64,000 bases of DNA from Falsiroseomonas ponticola (GCF_016805305.1 NZ_JAERQN010000001.1:868001-932000), one strand, 5' to 3'; positions 34,853 to 45,045 are shown, counted from the first letter of the stretch. Made by a program: numbers and translations. Notes: generated by a model from the sequence alone, not told the origin.

Positions 34853-36523
34853 ATGGGTGGCCTCGGCAACCTTCTGGCGGTTCTCCGTGGCCTCGGCCCC
34901 GCGCGCCTGATCGCGCTGGGCAGCGTCGCCGTCGCGACGCTCGGCGTGATCGGCTTCCTGGCCCTGCGCAGCGCGGAAGCGCCGATGGCGCTGCTCTATG
35001 GCGATCTCGACCAGCGCGACGCCGCGCAGGTGGTGCAGGCGCTGGAACGTGCCCGCGTGCCGCACCGCATCAGCCAGAATGGCGCGGAGGTGATGGTGCC
35101 GGCCGACCAGGTCGCGCGCCTCCGCCTCCAGCTCGCGCGTGACGGCATCCCCGCCGGCGGCTCCGTCGGCTATGAGATCTTCGACCGCCAGGGCGGCCTG
35201 ACCGCCACCCCCTTCCAGCAGGACCTCAACCGCGTCCGCGCCCTGGAAGGCGAGATCGCGCGCTCCATCCGCACCCTCTACGGCGTCTCCGCCGCCCGTG
35301 TGCACCTGGTGATGCCGCGGCGCGAGCCCTTCTCGCGGGAGCGTGGCGAGGCGCAGGCGAGCGTGGTGTTGCAGATGCGCGGCGCGCAGCGGCTGGACCG
35401 CGAAGGCGTGCAGGCGGTGCTGCACCTCGTCTCCGCCGCCGTGCCGGGCCTGAAGCCGCAGAACGTCTCCATCGTCGATGGCCGCGCCGAATTGCTGGCG
35501 CGCGGCGGCCAGGCGCTGCCGGGCTCCGAGCAGGGGATCGCGCTGAGCGCGGAGGAGATGCGGCGCGCGCAGGAGATGCGCATCGCCCGCGGCGTGGAGG
35601 AGATGCTGGAGCGCACGCTGGGTTCCGGCCGCGTGCGGGTGGAGGCGACGGTCGAGCTGGATACCGACCGCGTGCAGATCACCGAGCAGCGCTTCGACCC
35701 GGACAACCAGGTGCCGCGCAGCACCTCCTCCTCCACCGAAAGCTCCCGCAGCGGGGAGCCGCAGAACGTCTCCGTCGCCAACCAGCTTCCCGGCGCGCCG
35801 ACGACGCAATCCTCCGGTCCCCAGACCTCCGAGAACAAGCAGGAGGAGACGACCAACTTCGAGATCGGCCAGACCAGCCGCACCGTGGTGCGCCAGGCGC
35901 CGGTGCTGAAGCGCCTGTCCGTCGCCGTGCTGGTGGATGGCGTGATGGATCCGGGCGATGGCACCGCGGCACCCCGCTTCCGCGAAAGGAACCGGGAGGA
36001 GCTGGATCGCATCGCCGCCCTGGTGCGCGGCGCCATCGGCTTCGACGAGCGGCGTGGCGACCGGCTGGAAGTGGCGAGCCTGCGCTTCGCGGAGCCGATG
36101 GGCGGCCCGGCGGCGGAGGATGTGCCGAGCCTGCTGGCATCCCTGCTGACGCCCGCCGTGGTGACGCGGCTGACGGAAAGCGCGCTGCTGGCGCTGGTGG
36201 CGCTGATGGCCCTGCTGCTGCTCGGCCGGCCCGTGGTGTCCCGCATCACCGCCTCGCTCCAGCCGCAGCCCGTGCTGGCGGGTGGCGGCGGCGCGATGCT
36301 GGCGGCGGAAGGCGGCGTGGTCGCCGCCGCCACGGCCGGCGCGCTGCCCGGGCCCAGCAACGCCAACGATCCGCCGGCGCCCGAGGAATATGTCGATGTC
36401 GCGATGGTGCAGGGGCAGCTCCGCGCCTCCTCGCTGAGCCGCGTCTCGGGCCTGGTGGAGAAGCACCCCGATGAGGCGCTTGCCCTGATCCGCCGCTGGC
36501 TGTCCCCGGAAGACCGCAAATGA
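34853..36523 (+). CDS. fliF: flagellar MS-ring protein FliF
   Basis: 556 aa from ATG 34853 (GTG 34850 is an alternative). One membrane helix at about 20-37; the ring-building domain has MALLYGDLDQRDAAQVVQAL and YEIFDRQGGLTATPFQQ. A second helix lies near 440-460 (SALLALVALMALLLLG). The C-terminal cytoplasmic tail (about 515-556; SSLSRVSGLVEKHPDEALALIRRWL) is the FliG-binding segment. FliF forms the ring in the inner membrane that houses the export gate. First gene of the fliF-flhG operon; the stop overlaps fliG. Confidence 0.96.
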   Translation: MGGLGNLLAVLRGLGPARLIALGSVAVATLGVIGFLALRSAEAPMALLYGDLDQRDAAQVVQALERARVPHRISQNGAEVMVPADQVARLRLQLARDGIPAGGSVGYEIFDRQGGLTATPFQQDLNRVRALEGEIARSIRTLYGVSAARVHLVMPRREPFSRERGEAQASVVLQMRGAQRLDREGVQAVLHLVSAAVPGLKPQNVSIVDGRAELLARGGQALPGSEQGIALSAEEMRRAQEMRIARGVEEMLERTLGSGRVRVEATVELDTDRVQITEQRFDPDNQVPRSTSSSTESSRSGEPQNVSVANQLPGAPTTQSSGPQTSENKQEETTNFEIGQTSRTVVRQAPVLKRLSVAVLVDGVMDPGDGTAAPRFRERNREELDRIAALVRGAIGFDERRGDRLEVASLRFAEPMGGPAAEDVPSLLASLLTPAVVTRLTESALLALVALMALLLLGRPVVSRITASLQPQPVLAGGGGAMLAAEGGVVAAATAGALPGPSNANDPPAPEEYVDVAMVQGQLRASSLSRVSGLVEKHPDEALALIRRWLSPEDRK

Positions 36524-37536
36524 GCACGAGCTTCTCCGTCACCGCGGCGCTGTCCGGCCCGCACAAGGCCGCGGTGCTGATGCTGGCGCTGGGCGAGGAA
36601 CGCGCGGCCATGCTGCTCGGCCGGATGCATGATGACGAGGTGCGCGACGTCTCCGCCGCCATGGCGTCGCTCGGCCCCATCTCCGCCCCGGTGGTCGAGC
36701 AGCTCTGCAACGAGTTCAGCGATGCGCTGGGCGATGCGGGCTCCCTCATGGGCGGGTGGGAGGCGACGGAGCGGCTGCTGCTGCGATCGCTGCCCAAGGA
36801 ACGCGTGGCGCTCATCATGGATGAGCTGCGCGGCCCCGCGGGCCGCACCATGTGGGACAAGCTCGGCAACGTGAATGAGAACGTGCTGGCGAACTACCTG
36901 AAGAACGAATACCCGCAGACCGTCGCCGTAGTGCTGTCCCGCATCCGGCCGGACCACGCGGCGCGCGTGCTGTCCCTGCTGCCCGAAGCCTTCTCCATGG
37001 AAGTGGTCATGCGCATGCTGCGCATGGAAAGCCCGCAGGCGGAGGCGCTGGAGGGCGTGGAGCGCACGCTGAAGGCGGAGTTCATGTCGAACCTGGCGCG
37101 CGCCACGCGCCGCGACCCGCATGAGCTGATGGCCGAGATCTTCAACAACCTCGACCGCTCCACCGAGAACCGCATGATGGCGGCGCTGGAGAGCGTGTCG
37201 GATGACAGCGCGGCGCGCATCCGCCAGCTGATGTTCACCTTCGAGGATCTGAAGCGCCTCGACGCCAACGGCATCCCGGTGCTGCTGCGCGCGGTGGAGA
37301 AGGACAAGCTGGCGATCGCGCTGAAGGGCGCCTCGGAAGCGCTGCGGGAGCTGTTCCTGCGCGGCATGTCCGAACGCGCCGGCCGCATGCTGCGCGACGA
37401 CATCGCCGCCCTCGGCCCCGTGCGCCTCAAGGATGTGGAGGAAGCGCAGGCGATCATCGTCGCGCTGGCCAAGGACCTCGCCCAGCAGGGCGCGCTGCGC
37501 CTGACCGATGGCGCGCAGGAGATGATGATCGAATGA
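36520..37536 (+). CDS. fliG: flagellar motor switch protein FliG
   Basis: 338 aa, usual length. KAAVLMLALGEERAAMLLG at the N-terminus binds FliF; the middle domain has FLKNEYPQTVAVVLSRI-like and PEAFSMEVVMRMLRM elements; the C-terminal torque domain has FTFEDLKRLDANGIPVLLR and charged helix residues facing the stator. It couples the stator to the rotor and, with FliM and FliN, switches rotation. Overlaps both neighbours by 4 bp. Confidence 0.96.
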   Translation: MSTSFSVTAALSGPHKAAVLMLALGEERAAMLLGRMHDDEVRDVSAAMASLGPISAPVVEQLCNEFSDALGDAGSLMGGWEATERLLLRSLPKERVALIMDELRGPAGRTMWDKLGNVNENVLANYLKNEYPQTVAVVLSRIRPDHAARVLSLLPEAFSMEVVMRMLRMESPQAEALEGVERTLKAEFMSNLARATRRDPHELMAEIFNNLDRSTENRMMAALESVSDDSAARIRQLMFTFEDLKRLDANGIPVLLRAVEKDKLAIALKGASEALRELFLRGMSERAGRMLRDDIAALGPVRLKDVEEAQAIIVALAKDLAQQGALRLTDGAQEMMIE

Positions 37537-38216
37537 GCACGCCGGATGAAGGTGGCGCCGGCTGGTACGCCGCGCTGCCGCGCCCGCTCTCCCGCGCCTC
37601 CGCCCTGGCCGGCACGCCCTACGCCTTCGCGCTGGATGATTTCAGCGAGCAGGAGCCGGTGGTGGTGGCGGCGCCGGAGCCGGAACCCGAGCCGGAGCCC
37701 GAGCCCGATCCGCTGCCCGCGCTGCTGGAGGCCGCCCGCGCCGAGGGCTTCGCCGCCGGCCACGCGGCGGGGCGGGAGGAGGCGCTGCGCGGCATCGAGG
37801 CCGCCACCGCCGCGACGCTGCGCGATGCCGCCTCCGCCCTCTCGCTTGGCGTGGCGGAGGCGCGGGAGGTGGCGGAGGCGACGGCGGATGCGGTGGCCCG
37901 CGCGGCGCTGGCCGCCGTGCTGGCCGCGCTGCCGACGCTGGCGGAGCGGTGCGCGGAGGCGGAGGTGATCCGCTTCGCCAGCGCGCTGCTGCCCTGCCTG
38001 GCCGGGGAGCCCGGCGTGGCCCTGCGCGTGGCGCCGGACCTCGTCGCCCCCGTCGCCGCGCGCTTCGCCGACCAGCCGCGGCTGGAGGTGCTGCCCGATG
38101 CGACGCTGGCGCGCGGCGATGCCCGCGCGGCCTGGCGCGGCGGAGAGGCGGCGCGGCACGCGGAAGCGGCCCGCCGCGCGGTGATGGATGCATTCGCCGG
38201 CTTCGGCCTGGCGTGA
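37533..38216 (+). CDS. fliH: flagellar assembly protein FliH
   Basis: 227 aa at the expected place between fliG and fliN. It has a short N-terminus, a run of Glu-Pro repeats (about 48-66), then a long Ala/Glu-rich helix (ARAEGFAAGHAAGREEALRG) and a C-terminal FliH-like domain. The GxxxG-like pattern in the helix is typical. FliH regulates the export ATPase FliI and docks it to the switch. Primary sequence conservation is weak, so context matters. Confidence 0.85.
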   Translation: MSTPDEGGAGWYAALPRPLSRASALAGTPYAFALDDFSEQEPVVVAAPEPEPEPEPEPDPLPALLEAARAEGFAAGHAAGREEALRGIEAATAATLRDAASALSLGVAEAREVAEATADAVARAALAAVLAALPTLAERCAEAEVIRFASALLPCLAGEPGVALRVAPDLVAPVAARFADQPRLEVLPDATLARGDARAAWRGGEAARHAEAARRAVMDAFAGFGLA

Positions 38217-38226
38217 GGAGAGACCC

Positions 38227-38568
38227 ATGAGCGACACGCGCAATCCCCTGGTGCTGGACGAGCTGAAGGATGCCGACCCCGCGCTGCGCCGCGCGGCGCA
38301 GGTGGCGCATCCCGGCAGCGGCGACCTCGGCGCCATCTACGACATCCCCGTGCAGGTCAGCGCCGTGCTCGGCCGCGCCACCATGCAGGTCAGCCAGCTG
38401 CTGAAGCTCGGCCGCGGCGCGATGATCGAGCTGGACCGCAAGCTGGGCGAGGCGGTGGACATCTACGTCAACAACCGCCTGGTGGCGCGGGGCGAGGTGG
38501 TGATGGTGGGCGACAACCGCCTCGGCATCACCATGACCGAGATCGTCAAGACCGACAGGGCGGGGTGA
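38227..38568 (+). CDS. fliN: flagellar motor switch protein FliN
   Basis: 113 aa from ATG 38227 with GAGGAGA upstream. One SpoA domain: YDIPVQVSAVLGRATMQVSQ then LGEAVDIYVNNRLVARGEVVMV and RLGITMTEIV. It forms the lower C-ring with FliM and binds FliH during export. Located between fliH and flbD. Confidence 0.96.
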   Translation: MSDTRNPLVLDELKDADPALRRAAQVAHPGSGDLGAIYDIPVQVSAVLGRATMQVSQLLKLGRGAMIELDRKLGEAVDIYVNNRLVARGEVVMVGDNRLGITMTEIVKTDRAG

Positions 38569-38572
38569 TCGC

Positions 38573-39913
38573 ATGTCCCGCCTGCTGATCCTCGGCGCGC
38601 TGTCCGGTCCGCTCGGCGTCGCCGCGCGCATGGCGCAGTCCCGCGGGGCGACCATCGCGCAGGCGGACAGTCTCGGCACCGCGCTGGCGCATCTGCGTGG
38701 GCCCGGTGCGGACCTGGTGCTGTGCCATGTCGGGCATGACGTGGCGGCGCTGCTGCGCGGCCTCTCGGCTGAACGCATCGCCTGCCCCGTCATCGCCTGC
38801 GGGCCGGAGGAGAATGCGGTGGAAGCCATCGCCGCCGTGCGCGCGGGGGCGCGGGATTTTCTTCCATTGCCGCCGGATGCGGACCTGATCGCGGCCATGC
38901 TGGAAGCGGCTGCGGGCCATGGGGAGGGCACGCAGGCGCCGGTGGCGCGCGACCCGGCCATGCTGGCCGTGCTGGCGCGCGCCAACCAGGTGGCGCGGGC
39001 GGAAGCGAGCGTGCTGATCACGGGCGAGAGCGGCACGGGCAAGGAAGTGCTGGCGCGCCACATCCACGCCGCCAGCCGCCGCGCGCGCGGCCCCTTCGTG
39101 GCGCTGAACTGCGCCGCGCTGCCGGAAGCGCTGCTGGAGAGCGAGCTGTTCGGCCATGAGAAGGGCGCCTTCAGCGGCGCCGTCGCCGCCCGCCGCGGCA
39201 AGTTCGAACAGGCCGATGGCGGCACGCTGCTGCTGGACGAGATCGGGGAGATGGACCCGCGCCTGCAGGCCAAGCTGCTGCGCGCGATCCAGGAGCGGGA
39301 GGTGGACCGCCTGGGCGGCACGCGCCCCGTGCGCGTCGATGTCCGCATCCTGGCCGCCACCAACCGCGACCTGGCCGCGGAAGTCCGCGCCGGACGGTTC
39401 CGGGAGGACCTCTACTTCCGCCTCGACGTGGTGCGCCTCAAGCTGCCGCCGCTGCGCGACCGGCCGGCCGATATCCTGCCGCTGGCCGAGCATTTCGCCC
39501 GCCGCTACGCGGATGCGAACGGCCTGCCGCGGCGCCTCTTCTCCATGGCCGCCCGCGCCGCCCTGCTGCGCCATCCCTGGCCCGGCAATGTGCGGGAGCT
39601 GGAGAACGCCGTGCACCGCGCCGTGCTGCTGGCGGAGGGGGCCGAGATCGGGCCGGAGGCGATCGAGCTCGCCCCCTGCGCGCCCCTGCCCAGCGCCGCG
39701 CCCGCGCCCGCGGGGGTGGAGGGCCTGGTCGGCCGGAAGGTGGAGGAGGTGGAGCGCGACCTCATCATCGGCACGCTGTCCCATTGCCTCGGCAACCGCA
39801 CGCGGGCGGCGGAGATCCTCGGCATCTCCATCCGCGCGCTGCGCAACAAGATCCATGACTATCGCGCCTCCGGCCTCTCCGTGCCCGCGGCGCCCGGCTA
39901 TGCGGTGGATTGA
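38573..39913 (+). CDS. flbD: FlbD-like sigma-54-dependent flagellar transcription activator
   Basis: 446 aa. Residues 1-110 look like a degenerate receiver domain: the strand that should end in the phosphorylated Asp reads [11 protein letters not shown] with no Asp at that place. The AAA+ core has Walker A GESGTGKE (151-158), Walker [10 protein letters not shown] (about 219-227) and the sigma-54 contact loop as GAFSGA (198-203) instead of GAFTGA. A Fis-type HTH with [19 protein letters not shown] lies near 405. Close to Caulobacter FlbD, which activates late flagellar genes. Confidence 0.92.
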   Translation: MSRLLILGALSGPLGVAARMAQSRGATIAQADSLGTALAHLRGPGADLVLCHVGHDVAALLRGLSAERIACPVIACGPEENAVEAIAAVRAGARDFLPLPPDADLIAAMLEAAAGHGEGTQAPVARDPAMLAVLARANQVARAEASVLITGESGTGKEVLARHIHAASRRARGPFVALNCAALPEALLESELFGHEKGAFSGAVAARRGKFEQADGGTLLLDEIGEMDPRLQAKLLRAIQEREVDRLGGTRPVRVDVRILAATNRDLAAEVRAGRFREDLYFRLDVVRLKLPPLRDRPADILPLAEHFARRYADANGLPRRLFSMAARAALLRHPWPGNVRELENAVHRAVLLAEGAEIGPEAIELAPCAPLPSAAPAPAGVEGLVGRKVEEVERDLIIGTLSHCLGNRTRAAEILGISIRALRNKIHDYRASGLSVPAAPGYAVD

Positions 39914-39916
39914 TCG

Positions 39917-42010
39917 ATGAGCACGACGACGACCAACCGCCTCGCCCTGCCCGGCTGGATGGCGGATGCCCGGCCGGGCGGCGACATCGCGCTGGCGCTC
40001 TGCGTCGTCGCGCTGCTCGCGATCATGCTGGTGCCGCTGCCGACGGTGCTGCTCGACCTCGGCCTCGCCATCTCCATCACCTCCTCCGTCCTCGTGCTGA
40101 TGGTGGCGCTGTTCCTGAACCGGCCGCTGGAATTCACCAGCTTCCCGACCGTGCTGCTGCTGACCACGCTGCTGCGCCTCGGCCTCAATGTCGCGACGAC
40201 GCGCGCCATCCTCTCCCACGGGCATGAGGGCCCGGCAGGGGCGGGGCAGGTGGTCTCCGCCTTCGGCGCCTTCCTGATGGGCGGCGACGTGCTGATCGGC
40301 CTGGTCGTCTTCGCCATCCTGCTGATCGTGAACTTCATGGTGGTCACGAAGGGCTCCGGCCGCATCGCCGAGGTCGCCGCGCGCTTCAGCCTGGACGCCA
40401 TGCCGGGCAAGCAGATGGCGATCGACGCCGACCTTTCCGCCGGCATCATCGACGAGACGGAATCGCGCCGCCGCCGCAAGGAGCTGGAACAGGAAAGCGC
40501 CTTCTACGGATCGATGGATGGCGCCGCGAAATTCGTCCGCGGCGACGCCATCGCCGGCATCATCGTGACCTTCGTGAACCTGCTGGGCGGGCTCGCCATC
40601 GGGCTCGGCCGCCACGGCATGCCGCTGGCCGATGCGGTGCAGTCCTATTCGCTGCTGACCGTCGGCGACGGCCTGGTCAGCCAGATCCCCTCGCTGCTCG
40701 TCTCCGTCGCCGCCGGCATCGTCGTCACCAAGGCGGGCGCGGAAGGCCGGGCGGATCAGCTGCTGGCCACCCAGCTCGGCTCCGCGCCGAAGCCGCTGGC
40801 GATCGCGGCCGGCGGCGCCGTGCTGATGGCGTTGATGCCGGGCATGCCGATGCTGCCCTTCCTGGCCCTGGCCGGCGCCGCCGGCGCCGCCGCCTGGATC
40901 GGCCGTGGCTATGGCGTGGAGAAGCCGGCGGAGGCGGCCGCCATCGCCGCCGCCGCCAGCGGCCCGGCCGCGGAGGAGGCGCAGGCGCAGGACGCGCTGC
41001 GCGTGGATGGCGTGCGGGTCGAGCTCGGCTACGGCCTGCTCTCGCTCGCCGCCGGCGATGCGCCGCGGATGACGGACCAGATCCGCGCGCTGCGCCGGAC
41101 GCTGGCCGCGGAGATGGGCTTCATGCTCCCCTCCATCCGCGTGCAGGACAACCTGACGCTGGAGCCCGACCAGTACCTGATCCGCATCAAGGAGCTGGAG
41201 GCGGGCCGCGGCACGCTGCGCGCTTCCCTGCTGCTCGCCATCGATCCCTCGGGCGGCGAGCCCTCGCTGCGCGGCGAACGCTGCCAGGAACCTGCCTTCG
41301 GCCTGCCCGCGGTGTGGATCGAGGAACAGCAGCGGGAGGAAGCGCTGGCCCGCGGCTGCACGGTGGTGGATGCCGCCGGCGTGCTGGCCACGCACCTGAC
41401 CGAGATCATGCGGGAGAACATGGCGGAGCTGCTGTCCCACGCCGATACGCGCAAGCTGCTGGACGGCCTGCCGGAGGAGCAGCGCCGCATCGTGCAGGAA
41501 CTGATCCCCGCCCAGGCGAGCATGGGCACCGTGCAGCGCGTGCTGCAGACCCTGCTGGCGGAGCGTGTCTCCATCCGCGACCTGCCGACCATCCTGGAGG
41601 GCATCCAGGAAGCCTGCTCCGCCGGCGCCCGCGCCGTGCCCGCCATCGTCGCCACCGTCCGCCTGCGCCTGGCGCGGCAGCTGACGGAGGCCGCCCGCGC
41701 GCCCTCCGGCCATGTGGCGCTGATCTCGCTCGGCGCCGAATGGGAAGCCGCCTTCGGGGAGGCGCTGGTCGGCCCGGCGGAGGACCGGCAGCTCGCCATG
41801 GCGCCCTCCCGCCTCACGGATTTCGTGCGGCGGCTGCGGGACGTGCTGGACCAGGCGGCGGCGCAGGGGGAAGCCCCGGTGCTGGTCTGCTCCGGCGCCA
41901 TCCGCGCCCATGTCCGCGCCGTGGTGGAACGCTTCCGCCCCATGACCGCGGTCATGGCCCAGGGCGAGATCCACGCCCGCGCCCGCATCAGAACCCTCGG
42001 ACAGGTCTGA
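39917..42010 (+). CDS. flhA: flagellar export gate protein FlhA
   Basis: 697 aa, usual length. Eight helices in the first 330 residues with the FHIPEP-type cytoplasmic loop ([24 protein letters not shown], split here by family-conserved Gly-Lys; about 156-175). The C-terminal cytoplasmic domain (350-697) has LGYGLLSLA and [18 protein letters not shown]. FlhA uses proton motive force for export and docks chaperone-substrate complexes. Confidence 0.96.
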   Translation: MSTTTTNRLALPGWMADARPGGDIALALCVVALLAIMLVPLPTVLLDLGLAISITSSVLVLMVALFLNRPLEFTSFPTVLLLTTLLRLGLNVATTRAILSHGHEGPAGAGQVVSAFGAFLMGGDVLIGLVVFAILLIVNFMVVTKGSGRIAEVAARFSLDAMPGKQMAIDADLSAGIIDETESRRRRKELEQESAFYGSMDGAAKFVRGDAIAGIIVTFVNLLGGLAIGLGRHGMPLADAVQSYSLLTVGDGLVSQIPSLLVSVAAGIVVTKAGAEGRADQLLATQLGSAPKPLAIAAGGAVLMALMPGMPMLPFLALAGAAGAAAWIGRGYGVEKPAEAAAIAAAASGPAAEEAQAQDALRVDGVRVELGYGLLSLAAGDAPRMTDQIRALRRTLAAEMGFMLPSIRVQDNLTLEPDQYLIRIKELEAGRGTLRASLLLAIDPSGGEPSLRGERCQEPAFGLPAVWIEEQQREEALARGCTVVDAAGVLATHLTEIMRENMAELLSHADTRKLLDGLPEEQRRIVQELIPAQASMGTVQRVLQTLLAERVSIRDLPTILEGIQEACSAGARAVPAIVATVRLRLARQLTEAARAPSGHVALISLGAEWEAAFGEALVGPAEDRQLAMAPSRLTDFVRRLRDVLDQAAAQGEAPVLVCSGAIRAHVRAVVERFRPMTAVMAQGEIHARARIRTLGQV

Positions 42011-42014
42011 CCCC

Positions 42015-42983
42015 ATGCGTATCCGGGTGTTGAAGGCGGCCTCCATGCCGGAGGCCATGGCGCGGCTGCGGGAGGAGCTGGGGCCGGATGCGGCGCTGCT
42101 CTCCAGCCGCCCGGTGAATGGCGGCGTGGAGGTGACGGGCGGCCTCGACCTCGATGACGAGGAGGAGGAGCTGCCGGTGCTGATCGGCGCGCCGCCCCGC
42201 GCGCCCCTGCCGGCCGCCTGCCGGCCGCGCGCCACCGATGATGCGGCGGCCATCGCGCTCGATTTCCACCGCGTGCCGGAAGCGCTGGCGCGGCGCCTGG
42301 CGGCGGCGCCGCTGGAGGCCTCGCTGGAAGCCAGCCTGCGCTTCGCGCGCCTGCCCGATGGCGTGGCGCGGCCGCTGCTGCTGGCGGGCCCCGCCGGCGC
42401 GGGCAAGACGCTGACCTGCGCCAAGCTCGCCGCGCGCCGCGTGCTGGGGGGCGAGGAGCCGCCGCTGGTGATCAGCGCGGATGCCGAACGCCCGGCCGCC
42501 GCCGAACAGCTGGCGGCCTTCACCACGCTGCTGGGCGCCACGCTGGCCGTGGCGCTGACGCCGGCCGCGGTGGCGCTGGCGATGGAAAGCCGCAGCCCCG
42601 GCCAGCCCGTGCTGATCGACACCGCCGGCTGCGATCCCTTCGACCCCGCCCAGGCGCGCATGATCGCGCAGCTGATCGCGGTGACGGGCGCGGTGGTGGC
42701 CCTTGTGCTGCCCGCCAGCACGGATGCGGCGGAAGCCGCCGACCTGGCGCGCGCCTTCAGCGCGCTGGGGGCCACGCATCTGGTGGCGACACGGCTCGAT
42801 GCCTCCCGCCGCATCGGCGCGGTGGTGTCGGCGGCGGCGACGGCGGGGCTCGCGCTGGCGGAAGCCGGCACGGGGCCGCAGGCCGCGGATGGGCTGACGA
42901 TGATGGAACCGGCCTGGCTCGCCGCCAGGCTGCGGCAACGATCGCATATCGAGGTCTCCGCGTGGGAGGGAGTGGCACCATGA
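42015..42983 (+). CDS. flhF: FlhF-like SRP-type GTPase
   Basis: 322 aa. An N-terminal basic segment MRIRVLKAASMPEAMARLRE as in FlhF, an acidic linker, then an NG-type GTPase core with P-loop GPAGAGKT (125-132), ISADAERPAAAEQL and the G3 LIDTAGCDP. FlhF marks the pole where a flagellum is built and helps place FliF. Somewhat short compared with the usual 350-450 aa, mainly in the linker. Overlaps flhG. Confidence 0.85.
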   Translation: MRIRVLKAASMPEAMARLREELGPDAALLSSRPVNGGVEVTGGLDLDDEEEELPVLIGAPPRAPLPAACRPRATDDAAAIALDFHRVPEALARRLAAAPLEASLEASLRFARLPDGVARPLLLAGPAGAGKTLTCAKLAARRVLGGEEPPLVISADAERPAAAEQLAAFTTLLGATLAVALTPAAVALAMESRSPGQPVLIDTAGCDPFDPAQARMIAQLIAVTGAVVALVLPASTDAAEAADLARAFSALGATHLVATRLDASRRIGAVVSAAATAGLALAEAGTGPQAADGLTMMEPAWLAARLRQRSHIEVSAWEGVAP

Positions 42984-43723
42984 GCGCTGGAAACGGCCGT
43001 CTGATCGCCGTGGCTTCCGGCAAGGGGGGTGTGGGCAAGACCTGGCTGTCCATCACGCTGGCGCAGGCGCTGGCGCAGCGCGGGCTGCGCGTGCTGCTGG
43101 CCGATGCGGATTTCGGCCTGGCGAATGTCGATGTGCAGCTCGGCCTGCATCCCTCCATCGATCTCATGAACGTCCTGACCGGCCGCGCCAGCTTCAAGGG
43201 CGCCGTGCTGCATCATGCGGAAGGCGGGTTCGACGTGCTGCCGGGCCGTTCCGGCGGCACCGCCATGGCCAACCTGCCGGCGGAGGCGATCGAGCATGTC
43301 GGCCTGCTGATGCGCAGCGCCGCCAATGCCTGGGATGTGGTGGTGCTCGACCTCGGCGCCGGGCTGGCGGCGGGCAACCGCCACCTGGCGGCGGTCGCCG
43401 ACACGCTGCTGGTGGTCACGACGGATGAGCCGACGAGCCTGACGGACGCCTATGCCGTGCTGAAGCTGCATGGCCGCGACCGGCCGGATGGCGATGCGCG
43501 GCTGGTGGTGAACCAGGCGCGGGACGAGGCCGCGGGCCGGCGCACCGCGGCGGCGCTGCAGCATGCCTGCCGCACCTTCCTGCGCCGCAACCTGCCCGTC
43601 GCGGGCATCCTGCGGCGGGACGAACGCGTGCCGGACGCGATCCGCAAGCAGGCGCCGCTGCTGCTGCGCTACCCGAATTCCATGGCCGCGATGGATGCGA
43701 CGGCGCTGGCGCGGGCGCTGTAG
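42980..43723 (+). CDS. flhG: FlhG/FleN-like MinD-type ATPase
   Basis: 247 aa from ATG 42980 (ATGA overlap with flhF). A deviant Walker A GKGGVGKT near residue 14, LLADADFGLANVDVQLGLHP, and VLDLGAGLAAG in place of the usual switch II. FlhG restrains flagellar number by acting on FlhF. As the last gene in the operon it is followed by GC-rich hairpins at 43735-43756 and 43783-43811. Confidence 0.9.
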   Translation: MSAGNGRLIAVASGKGGVGKTWLSITLAQALAQRGLRVLLADADFGLANVDVQLGLHPSIDLMNVLTGRASFKGAVLHHAEGGFDVLPGRSGGTAMANLPAEAIEHVGLLMRSAANAWDVVVLDLGAGLAAGNRHLAAVADTLLVVTTDEPTSLTDAYAVLKLHGRDRPDGDARLVVNQARDEAAGRRTAAALQHACRTFLRRNLPVAGILRRDERVPDAIRKQAPLLLRYPNSMAAMDATALARAL

Positions 43724-43734
43724 CGGAAACCCCC

Positions 43735-43756
43735 GGGGAAGGCGCCGGCCTTCCCC
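43735..43756 (+). repeat. partial copy of the two-hairpin repeat (second stem only)
   Basis: GGGGAAGGC and GCCTTCCCC with a 4-nt loop, the same stem as the right half of the 60-bp element at 3565 and 21853. It sits 12 bp after the flhG stop and may serve as its terminator. Confidence 0.55.
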
Positions 43757-43782
43757 GCCCGGCGCGGCAACGCGCACGCGAA

Positions 43783-43811
43783 AAGGGCCCGGTGCGGCGC
43801 ACCGGGCCCTT
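43783..43811 (-). terminator. strong terminator hairpin between convergent flhG and DUF1217 genes
   Basis: AAGGGCCCGGTGC and its exact complement form a 13-bp stem with a 3-nt loop. Read on the minus strand it is followed by TTTT, so it suits the DUF1217 gene best, though it may work both ways. Confidence 0.8.
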
Positions 43812-43828
43812 CGCGCAGGCGGCGGGCT

Positions 43829-44602
43829 TCAGAAGGTGAAGCCGAAATTCGGCGCGGGGATGGAGGACTTGTCCTCCGCGATCGTCAGGTAGCGCTGGAT
43901 CAGCTTCTCCTTCTTCGCGGGGTCGGCCAGGTCCTCCACCTTGAAGCCGCGCTGCAGGGTGCGGGCCTGGGCCTCCACCTCCTGCAGCGCCAGCTCCTTC
44001 GGCAGGCCCGCGATGGTGCTGGCGATCCGGCGCAGCACCTTGTTGCCCAGCACGTCATAGACGCCCGTCCTGGTCGTGGTGGACATGGTCTTGAGGTAGA
44101 GGGCGTCGGAGACCGCCTGGCTCTTCTCCTCGATCGCCGTCAGGCGCTTGTAGTCCACCAGCCCGTCCAGGATCGTCTGCCGCGTCGCGGCAAGCCGCAG
44201 CGTGGACAGCCCGGTCTTGAACATGTCGAGCTTCTCCGCCGCCGTCTTCCAGCGCTTGTCGGAGAGGTTGAGGGCGAGCGACTTCTTGTCCGAGAGATCC
44301 GACATCAGCACGCGCTTCGCCATGCCGACATTCTGCGCATTGTCCGCGAGCCCCAGGCCCTGCATCAGTACGCGAACGGCCTCGGTGTCCCGGAACAGGT
44401 CGTCCGGCTTGCGCGCGCGGGCCAGCACGCGGTCCAGCCGCGCCATGTCCCGCAGGATGGCGGGGTCCTTCCTCAGCCGCGCCGTCTCCTTCTCCGCCGA
44501 GGACAGGCTCGTCTTGTAGAAGGTGAAGCGCTCCGGGGCGGTCAGCGTGACCGTCTGGTTGTCGGACCCGAACAGCGTGGAAAGCTGCGCCCCGGTGAGC
44601 AT
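43829..44602 (-). CDS. DUF1217 family flagellar-cluster protein
   Basis: 257 aa, largely helical, no signal peptide or membrane segment. TFYKTSLSSAEKETARLRKD and DTEAVRVLMQGLGLADNAQ, then KRVLMSDLSDKKSLALNLSDKRW, follow the DUF1217 pattern found in alphaproteobacterial flagellar loci. Function unknown; its position after fliC-flaF-flbT suggests a role in filament or hook production. Starts 5 bp after the flbT stop. Confidence 0.75.
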   Translation of the reverse strand: MLTGAQLSTLFGSDNQTVTLTAPERFTFYKTSLSSAEKETARLRKDPAILRDMARLDRVLARARKPDDLFRDTEAVRVLMQGLGLADNAQNVGMAKRVLMSDLSDKKSLALNLSDKRWKTAAEKLDMFKTGLSTLRLAATRQTILDGLVDYKRLTAIEEKSQAVSDALYLKTMSTTTRTGVYDVLGNKVLRRIASTIAGLPKELALQEVEAQARTLQRGFKVEDLADPAKKEKLIQRYLTIAEDKSSIPAPNFGFTF

Positions 44603-44607
44603 CGCGG

Positions 44608-45045
44608 CTACTCCTGCGGCGGTGCGGACAGCATCGCGTCGTCATGCGGGAACAGCTCCCGCACCCGGCGCATCGCCTCCCAGCACTTGCCCTCCTCCAG
44701 CTCCTCGATCGCGCGCTCGATCAGGCGCTTAACGGTGGCGGAGGTGCTGGCCTCGGCATAGTCGGCGGCCAGGCCGCGGGCGAGTTCCAGGAATTGCGGG
44801 CGCTCCGCATCCTCGCAGATATAGGCGGCCTGGATGGCGAAATAGAGCCGGCGCGCCGGCGTGTTCGCATCGTTCGGCGCCAGGATCTGCTTGCCGAACA
44901 GGAAGCGCACGCGGTTCGACAGCACGACGGAGGCGCGCGTCTGGAACTGCAGCGCGGCACCGTTGACGAGCATCTTGTCGCCGGCGCGGAATTCCAGCAC
45001 CAGGCGGCTGCTGCGGTTGGAAGGGGGGGTCATCGCGGCGCTCAT
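44608..45045 (-). CDS. flbT: flagellin mRNA regulator FlbT
   Basis: 145 aa from ATG 45045, overlapping the flaF stop. LVLEFRAGDKMLVNGAALQF, then RVRFLFGKQIL and RRLYFAIQAAYI are the FlbT pattern. In Caulobacter FlbT limits flagellin translation by binding the fljK leader until the hook is done. The gene order fliC-flaF-flbT supports the call. Confidence 0.92.
   Translation of the reverse strand: MSAAMTPPSNRSSRLVLEFRAGDKMLVNGAALQFQTRASVVLSNRVRFLFGKQILAPNDANTPARRLYFAIQAAYICEDAERPQFLELARGLAADYAEASTSATVKRLIERAIEELEEGKCWEAMRRVRELFPHDDAMLSAPPQE

Noticed and set aside
38546..43777. A 1743-codon open frame on the minus strand opposite flbD-flhA-flhF-flhG
   Set aside because: It is antisense to confidently identified genes, has low-complexity Arg/His/Ala/Gly composition and arises from the extreme third-position GC of the plus-strand genes.
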